From NCBI GenBank assembly GCA_030448245.1, contig JAUJNH010000004.1, positions 277,988 through 341,987 of the forward strand: a DNA stretch of 64,000 bases, read 5' to 3'. Numbering within the stretch: the first letter of the stretch is position 1; every line of letters begins with the position of its first letter. The stretch comes from Acidimicrobiales bacterium (GTDB lineage: Bacteria; Actinomycetota; Acidimicrobiia; Acidimicrobiales; JAUJNH01). This document shows, one piece after another, positions 1 through 9,796 of the stretch. The notes under the pieces were generated by a model. It ran no database searches, was not told the origin of the DNA, and saw only the letters and a list, made by a program, of their open reading frames with translations. Made by a program: the position numbers and the translations under genes.

Positions 1-1537
1 CCGCTCCGGTCGACAGCGACCCGATCACCAGACGCTCGGCGCAGCGGCCGCCCATCATCACGGCCAGCGAGTCCTCCAGGTGCTCGATCCAGTAGGTGTG
101 GCGCTCCTCGAGCGGCAGCTGCTGGGTGGCGCCGAGGGCCATGCCGGTCGGCAGGATCGTGACCTTGTGGACCGGGTCGGCGTCGGCCAGGACGTAGGCG
201 GTGACCGCATGGCCCCCCTCGTGGAAGGCGGTGGCCTCCTTCTCCTTGTCGCTCAGCATCACCGACTCGCGGCGCTGGCCCATCAGCACCCGGTCGCGGG
301 CGGCCTCGAAGTCGGCCATGGCCACCTCGGAGGCCCCGCGGCGCACGGCGTGGAGCGCCGCCTCGTTGACGAGGTTGGCCAGGTCGGCGCCGGCCATGCC
401 CGGGGTGCCCCGGGCCACGACGGCCAGGTCCACGTCGGGCCCGATGCGCTTGCCCTTGCAGTGGACCTCGAGGATCGGGAGCCGCTCGTTGAGGTCGGGC
501 AGCGGCACCACGATCTGGCGGTCGAAACGGCCGGGCCGGAGCAGGGCCGGGTCGAGCACGTCGGGCCGGTTCGTGGCGGCCAGGATCACGACGCCCTCGG
601 ACGTCTCGAAGCCGTCCATCTCGGAGAGCATCTGGTTCAGCGTCTGCTCGCGCTCGTCGTGGCCGCCGCCCAGGCCGGCGCCCCGCTTGCGCCCGATCGA
701 GTCGATCTCGTCGAGGAAGATGATCGAAGGCGCCTGCTTGCGGGCCGTCTGGAACAGGTCCCGCACCCGCGAGGCGCCGACCCCCACGAACATCTCCATG
801 AAGTCGGAGCCGGTCACCGACAGGAACGGCACCCCGGCCTCGCCAGCCACGGCCCGGGCCAGCAGCGTCTTGCCCGTGCCCGGCGGCCCCACCAGCAGCA
901 CGCCCTTCGGGATCTTCGCCCCGATCTCCTTGAACGTGCTCGAGTTGCGCAGGAAGTCGACGACCTCGGTGATCTCCTGCTTGACGCCGGTGTAGCCGGC
1001 GACGTCGCCGAAGGTCGTCTTCGGCCGCTCGGTCGTGTACACCTTCGCCCGGCTCCGCCCGATCGACATCACCCCGCCCATCTGGCTCTGGGCCTTGCGG
1101 CCCATCCACACGTACAGGCCGATGACGGCGCCGAGCATCAGCCCCAGCGGCAGGAGGGACAGCAGCGGGTTGGGGGAGGTGGTCCGGAACGAGACGTCGG
1201 CGCCGGAGTCGCGCAGCGCCTTGACGTCGCCCTCGATCGCCGGCTGCGGCCCGTCGCTGGCGAAGCGGGTCCCGTCGGCCAGCTCGCCCGTGATGCGACC
1301 GGACCCGTTGTTGACGACGGCCTTGGCCACCTGGCGCTCGGGCACGAGCCGCCCGAGCAGCTCCGAGTAGCCGATGGTGCGGCGCCCGCCGTCGCCACCG
1401 CCCCTGGCCAGGAGGAGGGCCACCACGACCAGCAGCCCCAGGGCGACCGCGGCCCAGCGCCAGCCGGTCGACCGGGCCGGCGTGGACCCGAGCGGAGGTG
1501 GCCGGCTCGGGCGCAGGTCGTTGGGGACTCGGGCCAC
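1..1537 (-). CDS. ftsH: ATP-dependent zinc metalloprotease FtsH (3' part cut by window start)
   Basis: Membrane-anchored AAA+ protease that degrades misfolded or regulatory membrane and cytosolic proteins. About 512 codons are visible. There is a TM segment near residues 20-40, an extracytoplasmic part and a second TM near 125-140. The AAA module follows, with Walker A GPPGTGKT near 217, Walker B IIFLDEID, and the second region of homology with PGRFDRQ. The zinc site HEGGH lies near 437. The end of the peptidase domain is outside the window. The GTG start at 1537 is preceded by TAACAT (1544-1549) only 6 nt away, which fits a leaderless transcript. Family assignment is certain; only the C-terminus is missing. 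Confidence 0.97.
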   Translation of the reverse strand, partial: MARVPNDLRPSRPPPLGSTPARSTGWRWAAVALGLLVVVALLLARGGGDGGRRTIGYSELLGRLVPERQVAKAVVNNGSGRITGELADGTRFASDGPQPAIEGDVKALRDSGADVSFRTTSPNPLLSLLPLGLMLGAVIGLYVWMGRKAQSQMGGVMSIGRSRAKVYTTERPKTTFGDVAGYTGVKQEITEVVDFLRNSSTFKEIGAKIPKGVLLVGPPGTGKTLLARAVAGEAGVPFLSVTGSDFMEMFVGVGASRVRDLFQTARKQAPSIIFLDEIDSIGRKRGAGLGGGHDEREQTLNQMLSEMDGFETSEGVVILAATNRPDVLDPALLRPGRFDRQIVVPLPDLNERLPILEVHCKGKRIGPDVDLAVVARGTPGMAGADLANLVNEAALHAVRRGASEVAMADFEAARDRVLMGQRRESVMLSDKEKEATAFHEGGHAVTAYVLADADPVHKVTILPTGMALGATQQLPLEERHTYWIEHLEDSLAVMMGGRCAERLVIGSLSTGA

Positions 1538-1635
1538 GGGCCGATGTTAGGCGCCGCCCCCTGCGCCAAAGGCGTCTTCGGCGGCGCCGCAACCATCCAC
1601 GGCCGCCGGCCGGCCGCCGGCCTATCGTGAGGATC

Positions 1636-1857
1636 GTGGCCGACCCGATGCGGTGCTGCAAGCCCGGTTGCGGGGGTCCCACCGCGGCCCGGCTCACCTA
1701 CGACCACGCTGGCGCCACCGCCTGGGTCGACGATCCCGGCGGCGACGGCGGATGGTCGCTCTGCGCCCGCCACGCCGACCGGCTGGGCCTGCCCAAGGGC
1801 TGGACGATGGTCGATCGGCGGGTCGCGCGCCCCGCTCGCGCCCTGATGGCCTCCTGA
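1636..1857 (+). CDS. DUF3499-type small cysteine/histidine protein
   Basis: A 73-residue protein of the actinobacterial DUF3499 type, function unknown. It starts with a CCKPGCGGPTAARLTYDH-like segment and has a later CARHADRLGLPKGW segment. The Cys and His pairs suggest a small zinc-binding fold; that is inference. The GTG at 1636 sits 7 nt after TATCGT (1623-1628), a leaderless-type arrangement; an in-frame ATG at 1648 is the alternative start. It is divergent from ftsH and followed 32 nt later by a CPBP protease. Confidence 0.75.
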   Translation: MADPMRCCKPGCGGPTAARLTYDHAGATAWVDDPGGDGGWSLCARHADRLGLPKGWTMVDRRVARPARALMAS

Positions 1858-1889
1858 GGTTCCCCCACCCGGGGCCATACCCTGAGGTG

Positions 1890-2681
1890 ATGGTCGCACC
1901 AGCCGATGCCGGGGCCGAGGTCGCGCCTGCGCCCGAGCCCGAGCCCGAGCTCCGGGGTCCTGCGGCTCGCCGGCTCGGGTGGGCCGGCCTGGGCGTCTTC
2001 GCCGGCTCCTTCCTCGTCGCCCTGCTGGCCGCCTCCAGCCTCGGCCTGGCCTGGGCCGGGGCCCGGGGGCTCGATCAGGCCGAGGTGCCACGGGACCTCG
2101 GCTTCGCCGTCCTCACCTCGGTGGGGCTGTGGGTCGGGTTCCTCGGCCTGCCCCTCCTGTGGTCCCGGTGGGCGGGCGGCCCCGTGCGCCTCCTCGGCCT
2201 GCGGGCCCGATGGGTCGACCTCCCCCTGGGGCTGGCCGTCGGGCTCGGCTCGACCCTCGTGACGTTCGTCGTCTCGTCCATCGCCCTCAGCGACCAGGAG
2301 CTGGAGGCGCTCGAGTCCAAGGCCCGCGAGACCGTCGACCGGGCCTCCGGGCCGGCGGCAGCCGCCCTCCTCGTCCTGGTGCTGTGCGTGGCGACCCCCC
2401 TCGCCGAGGAGGTCTTCTTCCGCGGCCTGCTGTTCCGGTCGCTCCACCGCGTTGCCGGCCTCGTCGTTGCCGTGCCGCTGGCCGGCCTGGTCTTCGGGCT
2501 GGTGCACTACGACCCCGACCCGGTCCCTGCGGTCGTCGTGGCGGTCCAGCTCGGCCTCCTGGCCCTGTTCGGCATGGCCCTGTGCGTCCTCGTCCACCGC
2601 ACCGGCCGGCTGGCAGCCGGCATCGTGGCCCACGCGGCCTTCAACTCGGTGACCGTTCTCAGCATCCTCGCCCAGCGTTGA
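1890..2681 (+). CDS. CPBP family intramembrane metalloprotease
   Basis: A 263-residue polytopic membrane protein of the CPBP (CAAX protease/bacteriocin-processing) family. It has several hydrophobic helices, the glutamate motif EEVFFRG near residues 172-178, a histidine in LVHYDPD near 205, and the C-terminal HAAFN motif typical of motif 4. These residues form the presumed metal site of a membrane-embedded endopeptidase. The substrate is unknown. TACCCT (1878-1883) lies 6 nt before the ATG, suggesting leaderless transcription; a GTG at 1887 is an alternative start. Confidence 0.85.
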   Translation: MVAPADAGAEVAPAPEPEPELRGPAARRLGWAGLGVFAGSFLVALLAASSLGLAWAGARGLDQAEVPRDLGFAVLTSVGLWVGFLGLPLLWSRWAGGPVRLLGLRARWVDLPLGLAVGLGSTLVTFVVSSIALSDQELEALESKARETVDRASGPAAAALLVLVLCVATPLAEEVFFRGLLFRSLHRVAGLVVAVPLAGLVFGLVHYDPDPVPAVVVAVQLGLLALFGMALCVLVHRTGRLAAGIVAHAAFNSVTVLSILAQR

Positions 2682-2728
2682 GCGGCGCTGACACCGCCAG
2701 AGCGGCGGCGGTGCGCCAGGATGGGCCG

Positions 2729-5689
2729 GTGCCCCGCAGGACCCGCGGCCTGCAGCCGCCCACGACCCGGCAGCTCGTCACGCTCGCCAACGTCGCCGTC
2801 GTCGTCTGCTGCTGCGTCTTCGTCTGGCTGCACCTGGAGCCCCACCTGCTGCTGCGCAACACCACGCCGGCTGGCGGCGACATGGGCGCCCACGTCTGGG
2901 GCCCGGCCTACCTGCGCGACACGCTGCTGGCCGATGGCCGGCTCACGGGCTGGACCATGGACTGGTACGCAGGCTTCCCGGCGCTCACCTTCTACTTCCC
3001 CCTGCCGAGCCTGTTCATCGCCCTCCTGAGCTACCTGGTGCCCTACGGCATCGCCTTCAAGCTCGTCACCGTCCTGGGCCTCGTCAGCCTGCCGGCGGCG
3101 GCGGCGGCCTTCGGGGCCCTCAGCGGGATGCGCAGGCCCTACCCGGCCTGCCTGGCCGTGGCCACCGTCCCCTTCCTGTTCGACCGGGGCTGGACGATCT
3201 ACGGCGGGAACGTGGGCAGCACCCTGGCCGGCGAGTTCTCGTTCTCGATCAGCCTGTCGTTCGCCCTGCTCTTCCTCGGCGTGCTGGCCAGGAGCCTCGA
3301 CACCGGCAAGCACCGGGGCTGGGCCATCGTGCTGCTCGGCTTCACGGTCCTCTGCCACATCCTCCCGACGATCTTCGCCATCGTCGCAGCCGTCGTGATG
3401 GTGCTCATCAAGCCGCAGGTGAAGCGCTTCGCCGTGGCCGCCACCGTGGGGGTGCTCGGCATGGCCCTGGCCGGGTTCTGGCTGTTGCCGTTCGCCGTGC
3501 GGCTCCCGTTCACGAACGACATGGGCTGGGAGAAGATCGAGCGGTACGGGCTGCCGCTGTTCGGGCGGTCGCTGGGCGGCGTCGAGGAGGCGCTCCTCTG
3601 GCTGTCGGTGCCGGTGGCGGTCGCCATCGCCACCTTCACCGCCGCGGTCCTGCGCTACCGCTGGTACCTGGCCGTCAGTGCCGCCCTGGGGGTTGGGGCG
3701 TTGATGGCCGGGCTGGGGACCAGCGACCCCATCGTCCAGGCCCTCGACCAGACCGGGACCGATGCCGACCTGACGGCGGTGGGCCAGAGCGGCCTCGACC
3801 CGCTGGCCCTGCGCTGGCTGTTCTATGCCGCCGTCGCCGGCGCCCTCGTCTCGCTCCTGCGGGGCCGGCGGATCGGGACCATCCTCACCTACACCGCGGC
3901 GATGGCCGCCCTCGGCTTCCGGTTCATGCCGGGCCCCAGCGCGGTCGACCCCAACGCCGCGGGCAAGCTGTGGAACGCCCGGATGCTGCCGTTCTGGTAC
4001 CTGTGCCTCTACCTCCTCGCCGCCTGCCTGGTGGCCGAGATCGCCCTCGGGCTCATCGCGCTGTGGCGACGGTTCAACCCCTCCCTCGGCCCGGCTTCCA
4101 CCGCGCAGGCCCAGGAGCACGCCCGGCAGGCTCGGATGCTCGCCTACCTCAGCACGGCCATGGGGCTGCGGGGTGGTCCGAGCCTGCACCTCGTGGCCGA
4201 CTCGCTCGACCTGCGGGCCGACGACGTGCGCGAACGGGCCGCGAGCTACCGCGCCGTCCCCCAGATCCTGGTCCCCACCATCGCCGCCTTTGTTGTGCTG
4301 GGCTGGGTGGCCCTCCCGTTCGGTCACTCCTGGCTCGACCAGCCCAGGCTCGGGCTCGACCTGAACGCGACCTCCACCTACATCGACGACTGGGCCAAGT
4401 GGAACTACGTCGGCTACGAGGGGACCGGTGACGGTCCGGAGCGGACCGGCGAAAAGGCGCGCAAGGCCGAGTACTTCGACGTCGTCAACACCATGAAGCG
4501 GGTGGGCCTCGATCGGGGCTGCGGCCGGGCCATGTGGGAGTACGAACCCGAGCTCGACGCCATGGGGACGCCGATGGCCCTCATGCTCCTGCCGTACTGG
4601 ACCGACAGCTGCATCGGGTCCTCGGAGGGGCTCTACTTCGAGTCGTCCCCCACCACCGCCGCCCACTTCATGAAAGCAGGATCGGTGTCGAAGACGCCCT
4701 CGAACCCGCAGCGCGGCCTGCCCTACACCGCGCTCGACCTGAAGGGGGTCGGGATCCCGCGCATGCAGCTGATGGGCGACCGGTACTACATGGCGATCTC
4801 ACCTGAGGCCCAGGCCCAGGCCGACGCCGACGACCGCCTCGACCTGGTCGTCGAGACCCAGCCCCACCAGGTGCGCTACGGCGACGTCGTCGAGGACCGC
4901 ACCTGGAAGGTGTACGAGGTGCAGGGGTCGGACCTGGTCCAGCCGCTCACCACCAACCCCGTGGTGCTGCGGGGCGTGCCCAACGCGGAGCGGGCGTGGA
5001 AGGCGCTGGCCATGCGGGGCTGGTTCGCCGACCCGGCCCGCAGCGACGTCCTGCTCGCCACCGACGGCCCGGCGGGCTGGGCCCGGGTCTCGCCCCCGCC
5101 GGCCGACCCCGCCGACCCCGATCCCGAGGAGCGCTTCCGCCGCCTGGGCGCCGAGACCCCGCTGCCCACCCAGCCCGTCGAGCGGCCGCCGGTGGTCACC
5201 GGGGTCCGCACCGACCACAGCTCGCTCGAGTTCGACGTCGACCAGGTCGGCAAGCCGGTCCTCGTCAAGGTGTCGTACTTCCCCAACTGGAGGGTGAAGG
5301 GTGCCGACGGGCCCTACCGGGTCACCCCCAACCTCATGGTCGTGATCCCGACCAGCAACCACGTCGAGCTGTCCTACGGCTACACCTGGGCGGAAGGCCT
5401 GGGCTGGGCGCTCACGCTGGGGGCGCTGGCCGGCGCCGTGGCGCTCAACCGGCGCCGGGCCGACACCGGACCGCTGGCCTGGCGCCCGCGGTGGCGACTG
5501 TCGCCGGCCGGTGGCGACGAGCCGCCCGGCCCGGCCCCGGAGCCGGCGCTGGCCCCGGGAAGCGACGGTGCCGAGCAGGAGCGGGAGCTGGTGCCCGTGG
5601 GCTCAGGGCCGCTCGAGCCACAGGGCGACCCGGAGGCGCACGAGCCCCGCGAGCGTCCGGGGGATGCGGCGGGCGATCGGGGTCCGTGA
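2729..5689 (+). CDS. Large polytopic membrane protein, PTPS-related/GT-C-like
   Basis: About 986 residues. An N-terminal half with around ten or more TM helices is followed by a large extracytoplasmic C-terminal part, a final TM helix and a Pro/Glu-rich tail. The first loop has GGDMGAH, like the acidic loop motif of GT-C glycosyltransferases. The overall pattern resembles the actinobacterial '6-pyruvoyl-tetrahydropterin synthase-related' membrane family, whose activity is unknown. The neighbouring GT2 glycosyltransferase and phosphomannomutase suggest a role in cell-envelope glycan assembly (inference). The start is taken as GTG 2729; GTG 2711 is in frame. Its 3' end overlaps the convergent GT2 gene by 87 nt. 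Confidence 0.7.
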   Translation: MPRRTRGLQPPTTRQLVTLANVAVVVCCCVFVWLHLEPHLLLRNTTPAGGDMGAHVWGPAYLRDTLLADGRLTGWTMDWYAGFPALTFYFPLPSLFIALLSYLVPYGIAFKLVTVLGLVSLPAAAAAFGALSGMRRPYPACLAVATVPFLFDRGWTIYGGNVGSTLAGEFSFSISLSFALLFLGVLARSLDTGKHRGWAIVLLGFTVLCHILPTIFAIVAAVVMVLIKPQVKRFAVAATVGVLGMALAGFWLLPFAVRLPFTNDMGWEKIERYGLPLFGRSLGGVEEALLWLSVPVAVAIATFTAAVLRYRWYLAVSAALGVGALMAGLGTSDPIVQALDQTGTDADLTAVGQSGLDPLALRWLFYAAVAGALVSLLRGRRIGTILTYTAAMAALGFRFMPGPSAVDPNAAGKLWNARMLPFWYLCLYLLAACLVAEIALGLIALWRRFNPSLGPASTAQAQEHARQARMLAYLSTAMGLRGGPSLHLVADSLDLRADDVRERAASYRAVPQILVPTIAAFVVLGWVALPFGHSWLDQPRLGLDLNATSTYIDDWAKWNYVGYEGTGDGPERTGEKARKAEYFDVVNTMKRVGLDRGCGRAMWEYEPELDAMGTPMALMLLPYWTDSCIGSSEGLYFESSPTTAAHFMKAGSVSKTPSNPQRGLPYTALDLKGVGIPRMQLMGDRYYMAISPEAQAQADADDRLDLVVETQPHQVRYGDVVEDRTWKVYEVQGSDLVQPLTTNPVVLRGVPNAERAWKALAMRGWFADPARSDVLLATDGPAGWARVSPPPADPADPDPEERFRRLGAETPLPTQPVERPPVVTGVRTDHSSLEFDVDQVGKPVLVKVSYFPNWRVKGADGPYRVTPNLMVVIPTSNHVELSYGYTWAEGLGWALTLGALAGAVALNRRRADTGPLAWRPRWRLSPAGGDEPPGPAPEPALAPGSDGAEQERELVPVGSGPLEPQGDPEAHEPRERPGDAAGDRGP

Positions 5690-6319
5690 CGGGCGCAGCT
5701 CCTCTACCGTGACCGGGAGCTCGGCGGTGGGCAGCCCGGCCCGCTCGGCCCGGAGCACCAGCTCGGTGTCGAACAGGTCCGTCCCGAATCTGCAGGCGGC
5801 GACCAGCGGGAGGAGGGGCAGCCGCCGCATGGCCTTCATCCCGTGGGTGTCGCTGACCCGGAGCCGGAAGCCGTAGCGGAGGACCAGCGAGAAGACGGCC
5901 GTCACCAGGCGCCGGGGGATGGCCCGCTCGTCCTGGGCTCCCGCCCCCCGCTTGGAGCCCACCACGATGACGGGGCCGGCGTCGGCGGTCACCGCGGCGA
6001 CGGCTGCGTCGAGGAAGTCGAGGTCGGTGTAGTCGACGTCGAAGTTGACGACGACCGTCCCGGTGGCGGCCAGGAAGCCGCCGCGCAGGGCCCGCCCGTA
6101 GTCCGCTTCGGGAGCGCTGAGGAAGCGGACCTCGTCCACGTCCTCGGCCAGAGCGTCGGCGATGGCGGCCGTCCGGTCACTGCTTCCGTTCTCGGCGATG
6201 ATCACCTCGAACGGGAGCGACCGGTCGCGGAGGCCGTCGACCACGGCGTGCACCGCCTTGTCGAGGAGGTCCTCCTCGTTGTGCGCGGGCATCACGATCG
6301 ACAGCTCGGCTTCCGGCAC
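5603..6319 (-). CDS. Family 2 glycosyltransferase
   Basis: A GT-A fold glycosyltransferase of about 238 residues. It begins ELSIVMPAHNEED, has ENGSSDRT for nucleotide-sugar binding, and NFDVDYTD containing the DxD-like metal motif near residue 90. It resembles dolichyl-phosphate mannose or polyprenyl-phosphate glycosyltransferases but has no C-terminal TM domain. The GTG start at 6319 is chosen because GGAG lies 5 nt upstream and the family normally begins just before this motif; longer in-frame starts reach 6454 and would overlap the divergent manB. Acceptor unknown. Confidence 0.82.
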   Translation of the reverse strand: MPEAELSIVMPAHNEEDLLDKAVHAVVDGLRDRSLPFEVIIAENGSSDRTAAIADALAEDVDEVRFLSAPEADYGRALRGGFLAATGTVVVNFDVDYTDLDFLDAAVAAVTADAGPVIVVGSKRGAGAQDERAIPRRLVTAVFSLVLRYGFRLRVSDTHGMKAMRRLPLLPLVAACRFGTDLFDTELVLRAERAGLPTAELPVTVEELRPSRTPIARRIPRTLAGLVRLRVALWLERP

Positions 6320-6428
6320 TGGTGCTCCATCCTTGCCGACCAACCTGGCCAACAGCCAGCGGTCGGCACCCGATCGGAGCGGCCGGCCTCGCTCGCCGTC
6401 CTGCCCGCTGACTAGGGTCAACACCGAG

Positions 6429-7781
6429 ATGCTGCCCCTCGATCCGATCTTCAAGGCCTACGACATCCGGGGGACGGTGCCAGAGCAGCTCGACGCCGAG
6501 GTGGCCCGTGCCGTCGGCGCTGCGTTCGCCGCCTTCACCGCGGCGTCCCGGGTCGTCGTCGGCCGTGACATGCGGCCGTCGGGCACAGATCTCGTCGAAG
6601 CGTTCACCGACGGCGTGCTCGACCAGGGCGTCGACGTCGTCGACCTGGGCCTGGCCTCCACCGACTACCTGTACTACGCGGCGGGCAACCTCGACGCCCC
6701 CGGCGCCATGTTCACGGCCAGCCACAACCCCGCGAAGTACAACGGCATCAAGCTGTGCCTGTCGGGAGCCCGCCCGGTCGGCCAGGACACCGGACTGGCC
6801 GACATCAAGGAGTCGGCGGCCGACGGCGGACCGCCCTCCTCCGGCAGGCGGGGCAGCCGCACCGAGCAGGACCTCCTGCCGGCGTTCGGCGATCACGTCC
6901 GCGGGTTCTTCGGCTCCGGCCCGATCCGTCCCCTCAAGATCGTGGCCGACTGCGCCAACGGCATGGGCGGGCTCATCGCCCCGATGGTGTTCGGCGAGCT
7001 GTCCTTCGAGGTCGAGTACCTGTACCCCGAGCTCGACGGCACCTTCCCGAACCACCCCGCCGACCCGATCAACCCGGAAAACATCGTCGACCTGCAGGCG
7101 CGGGTCAGGCAGACGGGCGCCGACCTGGGGCTCGCCTTTGACGGTGACGCCGACCGCGTCTTCCTGGTGGACGACGAGGGGGTCGGGGTCAGCGGCTCCA
7201 CCACCACCGCCCTGGTGGCCGCCGCGCTCCTCGACCGCAACGGTGGCAGCGGCACCGTGATCTACAACCTGATCTGCTCGAAGTCGGTGCCCGAGGTGAT
7301 CGAGGAGCACGGCGGCACGCCCCTGCGCAGCCGGGTGGGCCACAGCTTCATCAAGACGACGATGGCCGACAGCGGCGCCATCTTCGGGGGTGAGCACTCA
7401 GGCCACTACTACTTCGCCGACAACTACCGGGCCGACTCGGGGATCATCGCGACGATGGTCATCCTCGGGGTGCTCTGCGAGGGCGACGTCCCGATGTCCC
7501 AGCTGCGCAAGCCCTTCGAGCGCTACGCCTCCAGCGGCGAGATCAACAGCGAGGTCGACGACCCGAAGGCCACCCTGGAGGCGGTCGAGCCCAAGCTGGC
7601 CGAGCTGCCGGACGCCACCGTCGACCACCTGGACGGCCTCACCGTCGACTGCGGCGAGTGGTGGGTCAACCTGCGCCCGTCGAACACCGAGCCCCTCCTG
7701 CGCTGCAACCTCGAGGCCGCCGACGAGGCCATGTGCAAGGAGAAGACCGAGCTCGTCCTCAACTTGGTCAAGGAGGCGTGA
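6429..7781 (+). CDS. manB: Phosphomannomutase/phosphoglucomutase
   Basis: A 450-residue alpha-D-phosphohexomutase that interconverts mannose-6-P and mannose-1-P (and probably glucose phosphates), feeding GDP-mannose for mannolipid and glycan synthesis. Visible motifs: FKAYDIRG at the N-terminus, phosphoserine loop TASHNPAKYNGIK near 95-107, metal loop DGDADR near 238, sugar-binding GGEHSGH near 320, and phosphate-binding RPSNTEP near 416. TAGGGT (6413-6418) is 10 nt before the ATG. The stop codon overlaps the next start (TGATG at 7779-7783), so it forms an operon with the Trm112-like and SIS genes. Mannose-specific naming rests on gene context. Confidence 0.9.
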   Translation: MLPLDPIFKAYDIRGTVPEQLDAEVARAVGAAFAAFTAASRVVVGRDMRPSGTDLVEAFTDGVLDQGVDVVDLGLASTDYLYYAAGNLDAPGAMFTASHNPAKYNGIKLCLSGARPVGQDTGLADIKESAADGGPPSSGRRGSRTEQDLLPAFGDHVRGFFGSGPIRPLKIVADCANGMGGLIAPMVFGELSFEVEYLYPELDGTFPNHPADPINPENIVDLQARVRQTGADLGLAFDGDADRVFLVDDEGVGVSGSTTTALVAAALLDRNGGSGTVIYNLICSKSVPEVIEEHGGTPLRSRVGHSFIKTTMADSGAIFGGEHSGHYYFADNYRADSGIIATMVILGVLCEGDVPMSQLRKPFERYASSGEINSEVDDPKATLEAVEPKLAELPDATVDHLDGLTVDCGEWWVNLRPSNTEPLLRCNLEAADEAMCKEKTELVLNLVKEA

Positions 7782-8017
7782 TGGCGCTCGACCCGCTGCT
7801 CCTCGACATCCTGGCCTGTCCCGAGGACAAGGGCCCTCTCCTCTACTTCGAGGACGAGGACAGCCTCTACAACCCGCGGCTCAAGCGCCGCTACCCGATA
7901 CGGAGCGGCATCCCGGTCATGCTCCTCGACGAGGCCGAGCAGGTCGACGACGCCGAGCACGAGCGCCTGATGGCCAAGGCCGAGACCGAGGGCGTCCCGC
8001 CCACCTTCGAAGCCTGA
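7781..8017 (+). CDS. Trm112 family protein
   Basis: A 78-residue protein like the YcaR/Trm112 family: LLDILACPEDKGPL near the N-terminus and RRYPIRSGIPVML in the middle. Only one of the usual cysteines of the zinc ribbon is obvious (ILACP), so metal binding may be lost. Bacterial members are thought to act as small partners of methyltransferases or sugar-nucleotide enzymes. AAGGAGG at 7770-7776 gives a strong ribosome binding site, and the ATG overlaps the manB stop. Confidence 0.85.
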   Translation: MALDPLLLDILACPEDKGPLLYFEDEDSLYNPRLKRRYPIRSGIPVMLLDEAEQVDDAEHERLMAKAETEGVPPTFEA

Positions 8018-8022
8018 CGCCT

Positions 8023-9048
8023 GTGCCCCGCCTCGACACCCTGGGCCTGTGGGACGCCACGCTGGGCCTGCCCGAGCAGGTGGCCGAGGCCATCATCCCG
8101 CCCGACAGCCTCGACCTCCCCTCGGCCGAGAGCATCGAGCACGTCGTCGTCGTCGGCTCTGGCCCCGGCGGGCTCGCCGGTGATGCCGTCATCGCCGCTG
8201 CGGGGGCGCTCCTGCCGCTGCCGGTGGTGGTGGTCCGCTCGTATGTCATGCCGCCGTTCGTGAGCCGGGCCACGCTCGTCTTCGCCCTCTCGGTCGACGG
8301 TGAGACCGAAGAGGTGCTGGAGGCGGCGCAGGAGGCCGCCCTGGCCGGCGGGACCGTCGTCGGCGTCAGCGGCCCGGGCCGCCTGGCCGCCCTGTGCCGC
8401 GAGTGGGGCTCGCCGCTGGTGTCCCTGCCGCCGGACCTGCCGCCGGCTCGCGCCGTCATCGGGGACCTGCTCGTCCCCACGCTCTGCCTGCTCGAGGACG
8501 TCGGCCTGTTCCCCGGCGCCCGGTCGTGGGTGTACAGCGCCGTCGAGCAGCTGCTGCGCCGCCGGGACAAGCTCGCCCGGCCGGGCAACGACATGGAGGC
8601 GCTGGCCCGCCGCATCGGCCGCACCTTCCCGGTGGCCCACGGGGGCGGCAACATCGGTGACGTGGCCGCCCACCGGTTCAAGAGCCAGGTGAACGCCAAC
8701 GCCAAGTCGCCGGCCTTCTTCGCCACCCACCCCGACCTGGCCTACGACGAGCTTCTCGGCTGGGGCCAGCACGGCGACGTCACCCGCCAGCTCCTCACGC
8801 TGGTCGACTTCCGCCACGACGAGGAGCACCCCCAGGTGGCCCGCCGGTTCGACCTGGTGGCCGAGCACATGGGCGAGGTGGTGGCCGGGATGGAGGAGGT
8901 GCGGGCCGAGGGCGAAGGCGACCTGGCCCAGCTCCTGGACCTCGTGTTCCAGGGCGACGTGTGCTCGCTGCACCTGGCCCAGCAGGAGGGGCTCGACCCC
9001 GGGCCGGCGCCGGCGGTCGACCACCTGGTGACGGCCCTGCGGGCCTGA
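8023..9048 (+). CDS. SIS-domain phosphoglucose/phosphomannose isomerase-like protein
   Basis: A 341-residue SIS-fold protein. The first SIS module has VVVVGSGPGGLAGD near 40-53 and the C-terminal part resembles bifunctional phosphoglucose/phosphomannose isomerases (KSQVNANAKSPAFFATHPDLAYDEL). In actinobacteria this gene follows manB and a Trm112-like gene and probably supplies mannose-6-phosphate. The start at GTG 8023 lies 5 nt after the previous stop. Exact substrate not provable from sequence. Confidence 0.8.
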   Translation: MPRLDTLGLWDATLGLPEQVAEAIIPPDSLDLPSAESIEHVVVVGSGPGGLAGDAVIAAAGALLPLPVVVVRSYVMPPFVSRATLVFALSVDGETEEVLEAAQEAALAGGTVVGVSGPGRLAALCREWGSPLVSLPPDLPPARAVIGDLLVPTLCLLEDVGLFPGARSWVYSAVEQLLRRRDKLARPGNDMEALARRIGRTFPVAHGGGNIGDVAAHRFKSQVNANAKSPAFFATHPDLAYDELLGWGQHGDVTRQLLTLVDFRHDEEHPQVARRFDLVAEHMGEVVAGMEEVRAEGEGDLAQLLDLVFQGDVCSLHLAQQEGLDPGPAPAVDHLVTALRA

Positions 9049-9077
9049 GCCTGCAGGTTCGCGGCCCCCGGAGGCGC

Positions 9078-9743
9078 TCAGCCCGGGTGGGGTGGCGGGT
9101 CCGGTGGACGGGTGCCGCGGCCACGGACGAGGCGGGTGCACCAGACCAGCCCCTGTTGGATCACCGGGCCGACCAGCACGGCCCAGACCACCGTCCCGGC
9201 GCCGACCGTGCCGCCCAGCAGGAGGCCGAGGGCCAGCGCCGTGAGCTCGATGCACGTCCGCACCAGCCGGACGCTCGGGCCTCGGGCCGCGAGCGCGGTC
9301 ATGAGGCCGTCACGCGGCCCGGCCCCCAGGCGCGGCACCAGGTAGAGGGCGGTGCCCAGGCCGCCAAAGGCGACACCGCCGAGGAGCAGCGCCCACCGCA
9401 GCCCGATGGGCTCCACGTCGGGCACCAGGGCGAGCGTCGACTCGATGACCAGCCCGACGAAGACGACGTTGACCAGGGTCACCACCCCGATCCGAGCACC
9501 GAGCGGGTAGGAGATGGCCATCACGACGAAGCCCACCAGGATCCCGGCGATGCCGATGCCGATCCCCGCCCGCTCGGCGACGCCCTGGTGGAGGACGTCC
9601 CACGGACCCAGGCCCAGCCGGGCCCGGACCGTCAGCGCGACCCCGAAGCCGAGGCCGACCATGCCGAGCACGGCCCACGGCAGGCCCCGCCGCAGCGGCA
9701 TCGGCGCCAAGCTGGCAAGGGCGGGCGTCGGCAGCGTCGGCAC
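9078..9743 (-). CDS. YczE/YitT-like membrane protein
   Basis: A 221-residue membrane protein with about five or six hydrophobic helices. The segment LGLGPWDVLHQGVAERAGIGIG matches the YczE/YyaS family, whose role is unknown. The GTG start at 9743 follows TACCGT (9752-9757) at 8 nt, a leaderless pattern; ATG 9701 is an internal alternative. It is convergent with the SIS gene and divergent from comF. Confidence 0.75.
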   Translation of the reverse strand: MPTLPTPALASLAPMPLRRGLPWAVLGMVGLGFGVALTVRARLGLGPWDVLHQGVAERAGIGIGIAGILVGFVVMAISYPLGARIGVVTLVNVVFVGLVIESTLALVPDVEPIGLRWALLLGGVAFGGLGTALYLVPRLGAGPRDGLMTALAARGPSVRLVRTCIELTALALGLLLGGTVGAGTVVWAVLVGPVIQQGLVWCTRLVRGRGTRPPDPPPHPG

Positions 9744-9796
9744 GCGGGGCCACGGTACGCGGCGGTCGCCGTCACGCCCACCGAGATGATGGCGGC